In this document: in pieces, positions 1 to 5,139 of the stretch
Layout: every line of letters begins with the position of its first letter
Numbering within the stretch: the first letter of the stretch is position 1
Origin: Geobacter sp.
GTDB taxonomy: Bacteria > Desulfobacterota > Desulfuromonadia > Geobacterales > DSM-12255
DNA: 6,004 nt
Assembly: GCA_012026855.1 (NCBI GenBank)
Contig: VEOV01000114.1
Span: 1-6,004, forward strand
Reading direction: 5' to 3'
Program-made: the position numbers and the translations under genes
The notes under the pieces: generated by a model
What the model saw: the letters and a program-made list of their open reading frames with translations, nothing else
Told to the model about the DNA's origin: nothing
Databases searched by the model: none

Positions 1-1292
1 CCGCTGAGATGCTCTTTAACGCTGACGCCGAGCTGCTTTCTGCCAGTTTCTATCCCAGCGTCATCAACAGCGATGCCCGTCTGACCTATACCGTGGTCAG
101 CCGGATTGTCGAACATGATGAGGCTGAGGCCAAGGCCCTCTATCCTGAACTGGTTGCCGATCTCCTGGTCATGAAGGAGCTGGCTCTGGCATTGGCCGAG
201 ATGCGTCACGCCAGGGGGAGTATCGATTTTGACCTGCCTGAGGCTGAGATCCTGCTGGCAGAGAGCGGCAGGCCGGAGGCGATTGTCAGGGCTGAGCGGA
301 ACCTGGCCCACAAGATGATCGAGTCCTTCATGCTGGCGGCCAATGAGGCGGTTGCGGTGCGGCTTGCAGAGGACACGCCCGGTGCGCTCTACCGGATTCA
401 CGAGCTGCCTGACCAGGAGAAGCTCTCAGTCATTGCAGAATTCTTTACCAGGCTCGGGTTTCCCGAACTTGCTGCCGCTGAAACGGTAAAACCGCGTGAC
501 ATTCAGGCGCTGCTTGCCCATGTGGAGGGGAAACCGGAGGAGCGGCTGATCAACAGGATGTTGTTGCGGAGTATGAAACAGGCCCGTTATGCCGCTGAAA
601 ACCTGGGGCACTTCGGCCTGGCAGCACCCTGCTACACCCATTTAACCTCTCCCATCAGGCGCTATCCCGATCTGATAGTGCATCGCATCCTCAAGTGGCT
701 GCTGCCCCATGCCCAGGCGGATGAACGGCGCGGCAAGCGCTCCGGCGTTCCTTTCCCCGGCTATCCGGCCCATCTCTTTGACATGGGGGAGCATACCAGC
801 CGGCGGGAGCGGGTCGCCATGGAGGCGGAGCGGGATGTGGTCGAGCTGATGAAAATCCGCTTCATGGAGGACAAGGTCGGTGAAGAGTATGACGGTTTTA
901 TCAACGGTGTTTCCCAGTTCGGCATGTTTGTCGAGCTGGATGAGCTGTTCGTCGAAGGGCTGGTACATATCTCAACCCTGCCGCAGGATATTTATACCTA
1001 TATCGACAGTGAGCAGACCCTTGTTGGTGGACATAGCGGCGCAAGATACAGAATCGGCGATGCCGTGCGGGTCAAACTGGCTGCTGTCAGTCGGGAGCGG
1101 CGGCAGATCGACTTTGTCCTTGCAGGCATGCAGTCGGCTCCGCAGAGGCCCGCTGAGCAGTATCAGCACAAACCTGTCAAAGGCAAGAAGCCGGAAGGTT
1201 GGGGGTGGGGCCAAAAGCGGGGCGATGCGGCCGCTTCCGGAAAAACCGGGGGGAAAAGTCCTGCCAGTGGGAAAAGGGGGCGTGGCCGGTGA
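1..1292 (+). CDS. rnr: Ribonuclease R, C-terminal part (5' end outside window)
   Basis: Processive 3'-to-5' exoribonuclease of the RNB (RNase II/R) family, which degrades structured RNA in the cytoplasm. The frame is open to the left edge (codons run from base 3), so the ATG at base 9 is internal and the cold-shock domains and catalytic Asp cluster lie upstream. Counting from that ATG, the rest of the RNB domain spans residues 1 to about 280. It includes the DARLTYT segment (22-28), GSIDFDLPEAE (70-80), LLRSMKQARY (185-194) and the family hallmark YTHLTSPIRRYPDL (209-222), which carries the conserved arginines. An S1 RNA-binding domain follows (about 289-371, with GEEYDGFINGVSQFGMFVEL and LFVEGLVHISTL). 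The tail (372-427) is Lys/Arg/Gly-rich, as in RNase R and unlike RNase II. I could line it up along its length with remembered E. coli RNase R. It converges on the DUF4124 gene. Confidence 0.95.
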   Translation, partial: AEMLFNADAELLSASFYPSVINSDARLTYTVVSRIVEHDEAEAKALYPELVADLLVMKELALALAEMRHARGSIDFDLPEAEILLAESGRPEAIVRAERNLAHKMIESFMLAANEAVAVRLAEDTPGALYRIHELPDQEKLSVIAEFFTRLGFPELAAAETVKPRDIQALLAHVEGKPEERLINRMLLRSMKQARYAAENLGHFGLAAPCYTHLTSPIRRYPDLIVHRILKWLLPHAQADERRGKRSGVPFPGYPAHLFDMGEHTSRRERVAMEAERDVVELMKIRFMEDKVGEEYDGFINGVSQFGMFVELDELFVEGLVHISTLPQDIYTYIDSEQTLVGGHSGARYRIGDAVRVKLAAVSRERRQIDFVLAGMQSAPQRPAEQYQHKPVKGKKPEGWGWGQKRGDAAASGKTGGKSPASGKRGRGR

Positions 1293-1308
1293 ACATACGG
1301 TTGCCGGA

Positions 1309-1318
1309 TGCAGCTGCA
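1309..1318. other. Short perfect palindrome in the convergent gap
   Basis: TGCAGCTGCA is a perfect 10-base palindrome in the 40-base gap between the stop codons of rnr and the DUF4124 gene. It leaves no loop and has no T-tract on either side, so it does not look like a Rho-independent terminator. I see no other terminator between the two convergent genes. Function unknown, possibly chance. Confidence 0.25.
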
Positions 1319-1332
1319 GACCCTGAGGACTG

Positions 1333-1845
1333 TTACTGCTCCTGGAGATTCACTGTCAGTCCGGCCTTTCTGGCGGCTTCGACCAGCTGGTAGTATTCGG
1401 TTTTCATGACTTTTAATTTCTCGAACAAGGGGTTGTACTCGTCGAACAGTTTTTTCTTGGCTTCGCTGCTGCCCGGGGTATGTTTCAGTTGTTCGGCAAT
1501 TTCGTCAATGCGCTTTTGCACTGCAACCATGTCAGCCTCTCTGCTGGCAAGCTCCTGTTGCCACTGTCCGTAACTCTTGCCGTCAAACATGCCGTCAGTG
1601 GACTGCTCCTCAGCGGCAGCATCAGGGCTGGATCCTGGCTGCGCTTCTTTTACCCTGTTGTCTGGCTGGGGTTGTTCAGCATCGTCAAGTTTACGTACTG
1701 TGTTGCGGAGTTTTTTAGGGACTGTGCCCGGATCTTCAGTGAAATGTACCGTGCCTGCAGAGTCAGTCCAGGTATAGGTTTCAGCGTTTGCAGCTGAAAA
1801 AGACAGGGCACCCGCCAGTGAAAATAGAGCAATTGATTTCTTCAT
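1333..1845 (-). CDS. Secreted DUF4124-domain protein with coiled-coil C-terminus
   Basis: A 170-residue exported protein of unknown function. Residues 1-21 form a Sec signal peptide: KK at 2-3, a hydrophobic core, and an ANA|E signal peptidase I site after residue 21. Mature residues 22 to about 55 match the DUF4124 pattern (ETYTWTDSAGTVHFTEDP, then VPKKLRNTVRKL), a small beta-rich module common at the N-terminus of proteobacterial periplasmic proteins. A low-complexity acidic/Pro/Gln linker follows (about 55-85). The last 80 residues are charged and helical (QQELASREADMVAVQKRIDE and onward), probably coiled coil. There is no lipobox cysteine, so it is likely soluble in the periplasm. The start is supported by a strong AGGAGG seven bases upstream and by the signal peptide beginning right there. 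It is divergent from the Wzi/Mla operon and probably monocistronic within this window. Confidence 0.85.
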   Translation of the reverse strand: MKKSIALFSLAGALSFSAANAETYTWTDSAGTVHFTEDPGTVPKKLRNTVRKLDDAEQPQPDNRVKEAQPGSSPDAAAEEQSTDGMFDGKSYGQWQQELASREADMVAVQKRIDEIAEQLKHTPGSSEAKKKLFDEYNPLFEKLKVMKTEYYQLVEAARKAGLTVNLQEQ

Positions 1846-1852
1846 GGAAAAG

Positions 1853-1858
1853 CCTCCT
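1853..1858 (-). promoter_or_regulatory. Shine-Dalgarno of the DUF4124 gene
   Basis: On the minus strand this reads AGGAGG, a perfect core Shine-Dalgarno, with a 7-base spacer to the ATG at 1845. It fixes the start of the DUF4124 gene. Confidence 0.85.
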
Positions 1859-1896
1859 GCTGATCTGCGTTGAAGATGGCAAGCACAGTTTCGCTA

Positions 1897-1902
1897 ACTA
1901 TA
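1897..1902 (-). promoter_or_regulatory. Possible -10 element for the DUF4124 gene
   Basis: On the minus strand this reads TATAGT, five of six matches to the sigma-70 -10 consensus, about 50 bases upstream of the start codon. The hexamer 17 bases further upstream (TTCTAG) is a poor -35. The call rests on one hexamer in an AT-richer stretch and is weak. Confidence 0.22.
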
Positions 1903-1966
1903 CGCAATTTCCAGTAAAACTAGAAATAAAAACCCGGTGGTTATGACGTGACTTCATCTGAGCACG

Positions 1967-1981
1967 GGGCATGGGGTTGCT
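1967..1981 (+). promoter_or_regulatory. Weak sigma-54-like promoter candidate upstream of the Wzi/Mla operon
   Basis: The sequence GGGCATGGGGTTGCT has GG at 1967-1968, ten bases, then GC at 1979-1980, with a good TTGCT -12 box. The -24 box is imperfect: consensus TGGCAC is only matched as GGGCAT, and in that register it is one base too close to the -12 box. If real, transcription would start near 1992, leaving a leader of about 100 bases before the ATG at 2096. Sigma-54 is widely used in Geobacter-like bacteria, which is context, not proof. Confidence 0.2.
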
Positions 1982-2012
1982 GCAAGCCGGTCAATGTGTG
2001 CTGCATAACTTA

Positions 2013-2076
2013 AAACTGTCAAATATTGTAGACTGATAATCTGCCTGCTGTTAAACTGTCGTTCCTGATAAATAAT
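2013..2076 (+). repeat. Paired short direct repeats upstream of the Wzi-like gene
   Basis: AAACTGTC occurs at 2013-2020 and again at 2053-2060, 40 bases apart. Each copy is followed by CTGATAA, at 2033-2039 and 2065-2071. The two words thus recur in the same order with different spacers (12 and 4 bases). The GATAAT at 2035-2040 also resembles a -10 box, though no good -35 sits 16-18 bases upstream. The arrangement could be paired operator sites on the same helix face, an imperfect duplication, or chance. A further AAACTGTC lies inside the Wzi-like gene at 2873-2880. Confidence 0.35.
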
Positions 2077-2095
2077 CAAGTCTGGACGGAACCTT

Positions 2096-3682
2096 ATGAA
2101 GTCGAAATTAGCACTGTTAATCATGCTGCTGGTCTGCAGCACCCCTTTTTATGCCCATGCGCTCTCTTCCAATAACATCCCGCTCGGGGCGCCGGCATAC
2201 GACTACCTGGACAAACTCGCCGCTTTCGGGCTCATTTCATCAGACTTTGCCGGGATCAGGCCGATTACCAAGGCCGAGGCAGCACGCCTTGTCAAGGAGG
2301 CCGAGAAGAGTGTGGTTCCGGAGGCCAAAACTCAACTGGCGCAGAGCATTCTCTCCGAGTTGAAATATTATCTGCGCCGGGAACTTTCCCTTTATGATAC
2401 CCCTGCCGCTGCCCCTGCATTTGATGTGCGGCCGGTGTCTGAGGCTGATGCCAGATTTGTTTTTCTTGATGGTGCAGCCAGAAATTATGAGCGGCCGGTG
2501 CGTGATGTCGGTGGAGAAGGTGTTTTCGGTATCGGCGCAGGTCTTCGCCCGGTTAGCCCCACGGTTGCCATGCAGCGCGGTAGCGAAGGGACACCGCTTT
2601 TTGAGAATAATGAAGGGACCAGGTATCCCCAGGGGAGCAGTCTGGATGCCAGGCTAAGCAGTGAAGCCCATCTGGGCGGTAATTTTTCCCTGCTGGTGGA
2701 GCCGCAGTTCATCTCCGTCCCGGGAGAACTGCAGGTAAGGTTTAACAAGGGGTACCTGAAGGCAGGCGGCGGGTGGATCGAGCTTGAAGCCGGAAGGGAT
2801 GCCAACTGGCTCGGTTTCGGTGAGCGGGGTGCCCTGACACTTTCCAATAATGCCCGCAATTTTGATCAAGTGAAACTGTCAAGTCCGGAGCCGCTAAACG
2901 CCGGTTTCCTGGGGAAATTCAAGTATGCTTTGATCCTGTCACGCTTTGACAAGGCTGATACTGCCAGTGGTGAGCGCCGGCCATGGTTTTACGCCATCAA
3001 GGGTTCCCTGAAGCCGGATCCGACCTTTGAGATCGGCATCAACCTGGGCAGACAGCAGGGCGGACCTGGAGTTGACAATAGCTTCATCAGCAATCTGCAG
3101 GGGCTGCTTGGCGGCACGGGCAAGGATAATTCGAACAGTGTTGCAGGCGTGGAACTGCGCTGGAGAATGCCGTTTCTGAGGAACACGGAGGTTTTTGTCG
3201 AGTACTCGGGAGAGGATGCTTCGACGTTTTGGCCCATTGTCGAGAGTTATCTTGCTGGTGTTTACATTCCCAGGCTGACTGACGATGGCAAAAATGATTT
3301 CAGGTTTGAATATTTTCTCGGCAATAACATCCTTTATACCCACACTCAGTTCGCCGAAGGGTACATCTACAAAGGGATGCCGATTGGCCACTCCCAGGGT
3401 GGGGCAACCCAGGACTTTTTCTTTCGCTACGGACACTGGTTTGGCGCCAGGGAGAGGGTTACTGTCGATTATATCCGTACCTTCCGGGGCAATACCGGCC
3501 GCCTGGCCGGTCAGTCCCTTGAGAGCAAGCATGCCATTCGCGGTGCATGGCTGCTGCCGCTTTCTGACAGGCTGGATCTCAAGGCAACCTATGGCTGGGA
3601 AAGGGTCAATAACCTTAATCTGGTTGGTGGCACTGATTTGACCAATAATCTTGCTGTAGTTGAGGCGATGTTTCGTTTCTAA
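2096..3682 (+). CDS. Wzi-family outer-membrane beta-barrel (capsule assembly Wzi-like)
   Basis: A 528-residue outer-membrane protein of the Wzi capsule-assembly family. In enteric bacteria Wzi is an 18-stranded barrel that binds capsular polysaccharide at the surface. Residues 1-22 are a Sec signal peptide (KSK, hydrophobic core, cut after AHA); Cys14 lacks a lipobox context, so it is not a lipoprotein. Residues 27-70 are the characteristic N-terminal helical segment of the family, with IPLGAPAYDYLDKLAAFGLI and then RPITKAEAARLVKEAE. From about 190 to the end, alternating polar/aromatic strands look like a barrel (such as FSLLVEPQFI, GGWIELEAGRDANWLGFGERG, DFFFRYGHWF). The chain ends in Phe, as expected of a BAM substrate. 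E. coli Wzi is of similar length (about 480). The ribosome site is weak (GGA at 2088-2090). The mlaE-like gene follows after 27 bases with no terminator between them, so cotranscription is likely. No capsule genes are visible, so a role other than capsule binding is possible. Confidence 0.8.
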   Translation: MKSKLALLIMLLVCSTPFYAHALSSNNIPLGAPAYDYLDKLAAFGLISSDFAGIRPITKAEAARLVKEAEKSVVPEAKTQLAQSILSELKYYLRRELSLYDTPAAAPAFDVRPVSEADARFVFLDGAARNYERPVRDVGGEGVFGIGAGLRPVSPTVAMQRGSEGTPLFENNEGTRYPQGSSLDARLSSEAHLGGNFSLLVEPQFISVPGELQVRFNKGYLKAGGGWIELEAGRDANWLGFGERGALTLSNNARNFDQVKLSSPEPLNAGFLGKFKYALILSRFDKADTASGERRPWFYAIKGSLKPDPTFEIGINLGRQQGGPGVDNSFISNLQGLLGGTGKDNSNSVAGVELRWRMPFLRNTEVFVEYSGEDASTFWPIVESYLAGVYIPRLTDDGKNDFRFEYFLGNNILYTHTQFAEGYIYKGMPIGHSQGGATQDFFFRYGHWFGARERVTVDYIRTFRGNTGRLAGQSLESKHAIRGAWLLPLSDRLDLKATYGWERVNNLNLVGGTDLTNNLAVVEAMFRF

Positions 3683-3695
3683 CAGAACAGTTTCC

Positions 3696-3701
3696 AAGGG
3701 G
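3696..3701 (+). promoter_or_regulatory. Shine-Dalgarno of the MlaE-type permease gene
   Basis: AAGGGG lies eight bases before the ATG at 3710. It favours that start over the in-frame ATG at 3722, which is residue 5. Confidence 0.6.
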
Positions 3702-3709
3702 CTCTTCTG

Positions 3710-4486
3710 ATGATTGCTGCAATGGGGCGGACTGCGCTCTCTGTTTACGAAGCAATTACCGAGCTTATGGCTCTGGTCCTCTCTGTTTTCAGAGGTCTTG
3801 TTGCTTCTCTGGTGCGCGTAAGAAAGCCGGTCGTTCAGGTGCTCTTCAGGCAGGTTTATTTTACCGGCAATGAGGCCTTCAAGGTTGTCATGGTGATCTC
3901 CATGGCGACTGGCGTTGCCATAATATCCCAGATGTCCAACGTTACCGATGCGGGCCGGGGCTCGCTCATCGGTAAGGTGTTTGTCTGGGTGGTGATCCGT
4001 GAGATTGCCCCATTGATAACGGCACTGGTGGTTATTGCCCGGAGCGGCTCGGCCATAGCCATTGAGCTTGGGCAGATGAAGCTGAAAGGTGAGATCGAGT
4101 ATCTGGAGGCTCTCGGCATTCCCGGGGAACAGTATCTTCTGATGCCGCGCGTTGTCGGTGTCGGCATCGCCCTGTTTGTCCTCAATGCCTACTTCAATCT
4201 GATCTGCGTGCTTTCCGGTCTGCTGGTTTCCTGGATTGGGTGGCAGATTCCCCTTGCCCAGATCAGGCAGGGGATCATCTCGGTGCTCACCCTTAAGGAA
4301 CTGGCCATTACTTCATCCAAAAGTCTTTTGTTCGGTGTTGTTATAGCTGCTGTAGGCTGCAATTCAGGCCTCAAAGTGGGTGACAGCATAACCCAGATCC
4401 CCCAGGCCGGTACCAGGGCCGTTATCCAGAGTCTTATTATCGTATTCGTGGCGGATGTTTTGATTTCTTTTATTTTTCTCTTTTGA
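3710..4486 (+). CDS. mlaE: MlaE-family lipid ABC transporter permease
   Basis: Inner-membrane permease of an MCE (Mla-type) transporter, which moves phospholipid or other lipids between the inner membrane and the periplasmic MCE ring. At 258 residues it matches the family length (E. coli MlaE is 260). Visible features in order are an amphipathic N-terminal helix (about 15-50), a first membrane segment (about 58-75), and the conserved block REIAPLITALVVIARSGSAI (97-116) continuing into AIELGQMKLKGEIEYLEALGI (117-137). The latter includes the coupling helix that contacts the ATPase. Next come MPRVVG (145-150), membrane segments at about 150-178 and 205-217, and a C-terminal segment (about 240-258) after the conserved GTRAV (234-238). 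All family landmarks appear intact, in contrast to the partner cassette protein encoded next. It sits 27 bases after the Wzi-like gene and 11 bases before the next ATG. The substrate cannot be read from sequence. Confidence 0.93.
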   Translation: MIAAMGRTALSVYEAITELMALVLSVFRGLVASLVRVRKPVVQVLFRQVYFTGNEAFKVVMVISMATGVAIISQMSNVTDAGRGSLIGKVFVWVVIREIAPLITALVVIARSGSAIAIELGQMKLKGEIEYLEALGIPGEQYLLMPRVVGVGIALFVLNAYFNLICVLSGLLVSWIGWQIPLAQIRQGIISVLTLKELAITSSKSLLFGVVIAAVGCNSGLKVGDSITQIPQAGTRAVIQSLIIVFVADVLISFIFLF

Positions 4487-4497
4487 TCGGGAAGCAG

Positions 4498-5139
4498 ATG
4501 ATCCAGTTTGCCAATGTTACAGCCGAGCATCTTGACACTCCCCTGGATTTTTCCATCCCGGATGGGGTGATCGCTTCCCTGGTCACCTCCAGAGATGTGG
4601 AAGGCGAGACAATTGTGAGGCTGCTGCTCGGCTTCAGAGCACCGATTTCCGGGAGCATCTCTGTTAACGGTCTGGAACCATCGACTCTCATAGATTCACA
4701 ACTGTCGGATTTCCGGCGCGGAATCGGCGGTGTTTATCATGACGGTGGTTTCATCTCAAACCTGAACATGTGGGAGAACCTTATTCTGCAGCTTGCCTTT
4801 GAAGGTGGCATTAAAAGGTCGGAACTCGAAGAACGGGCATCTGTAGCTCTTCAGCAGGTAGGTTTCGACGGAGGGGTGCACAATCTCCCCAGCAGACTGT
4901 CGATTTTCCAGCGCAAGCAGGTGGCCATTGCCAGGCTGCTGCTCTCTTCCCCCTCGATCGTGCTATGTCAGTCCCTGTTTGAAGGTCTTAGCCGGGGGGA
5001 ACAAAAAAGTATCGCCACAGCGCTGCTGGATTATTGCCGTGACGGCAAAACAGCCCTGCTGCTGACGTCAAACCCTGATTCACTGAAAGGGGTTGCTTCT
5101 GATTTAACATTCTACACAGGGGGTACCCTGCAGACATGA
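4498..5139 (+). CDS. ABC ATPase-like subunit of Mla system with degenerate catalytic motifs (pseudo-ATPase)
   Basis: It occupies the place of the MlaF ATPase and keeps the outline of an ABC nucleotide-binding domain, but the catalytic residues are gone. Residues from the ATG at 4498 (213 aa): MIQFANV (1-7) opens like MlaF, with no A-loop aromatic after it. The Walker A place (29-38, before IVRLLLGF) reads VTSRDVEGET, with Gly36 at the lysine position. SGSISVNG (51-58) is kept. The Q-loop glutamine is His81. The signature reads LSIFQ (134-138), followed by a normal RKQVAIARLLL (139-149). Walker B plus glutamate reads IVLCQSL (154-160), with Gln and Ser for Asp and Glu. The H-loop His is Ser191. 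It is shorter than MlaF (about 270). The frame is intact, with no stop or frameshift. A TTG at 4483, overlapping the mlaE stop, would add five residues, but only the ATG has a GGGA upstream (4489-4492). I infer a structural or regulatory cassette; a heterodimer with a normal ATPase is possible. Confidence 0.8.
   Translation: MIQFANVTAEHLDTPLDFSIPDGVIASLVTSRDVEGETIVRLLLGFRAPISGSISVNGLEPSTLIDSQLSDFRRGIGGVYHDGGFISNLNMWENLILQLAFEGGIKRSELEERASVALQQVGFDGGVHNLPSRLSIFQRKQVAIARLLLSSPSIVLCQSLFEGLSRGEQKSIATALLDYCRDGKTALLLTSNPDSLKGVASDLTFYTGGTLQT
5117..5130 (+). promoter_or_regulatory. Small hairpin covering the ribosome-binding region of the MCE gene
   Basis: CAGGG (5117-5121), loop GGTA, CCCTG (5126-5130) is a perfect 5-base-pair stem ending five bases before the ATG at 5136. 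The G-run 5119-5123 is the only Shine-Dalgarno-like sequence for this gene and falls mostly inside the stem. A ribosome finishing the upstream gene would open it, consistent with coupled translation through the ATGA overlap. Short stems like this can arise by chance. Confidence 0.35.

Noticed and set aside
880..1326. Open frame of 148 codons on the plus strand
   Set aside because: It is in another frame of the RNase R S1 domain and tail, which is a clear match. The alternative peptide is Ser/Arg-rich with no recognisable features.
2096..2164. Lipoprotein signal in the Wzi-like protein (Cys14)
   Set aside because: The residue before the Cys is Val, not Gly/Ala/Ser, so the lipobox fails. A signal peptidase I site after AHA fits better.
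3494..3511. Perfect GC-rich hairpin ACCGGCC-GCCT-GGCCGGT
   Set aside because: It sits inside the Wzi-like coding sequence, has no T-tract after it, and encodes ordinary barrel residues (TGRLAG). More likely chance in GC-rich codons than a terminator.
3628..3642. TGGCAC followed by TTGAC, resembling a sigma-54 promoter before the permease gene
   Set aside because: The invariant GC at the -12 box is AC in the correct register, and the site is within the end of the Wzi-like coding sequence.
2939..3697. Long open frame (252 codons) on the minus strand
   Set aside because: It lies wholly antisense to the Wzi-like gene, and its translation has no signal, domain or compositional logic. The plus-strand frame has a signal peptide, family motifs and a barrel pattern.
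3942..3975. 9-base perfect inverted repeat TTACCGATG / CATCGGTAA with a 16-base loop
   Set aside because: It is inside the permease gene. By a rough count, about one such pair is expected by chance in 6 kb, and nothing nearby suggests an operator or recombination site.
4498..5139. Calling the cassette gene a pseudogene
   Set aside because: The frame is full, overlaps or closely abuts its neighbours in operon fashion, and keeps structural residues. Random decay would be expected to bring stops or frameshifts and loss of structural positions too.
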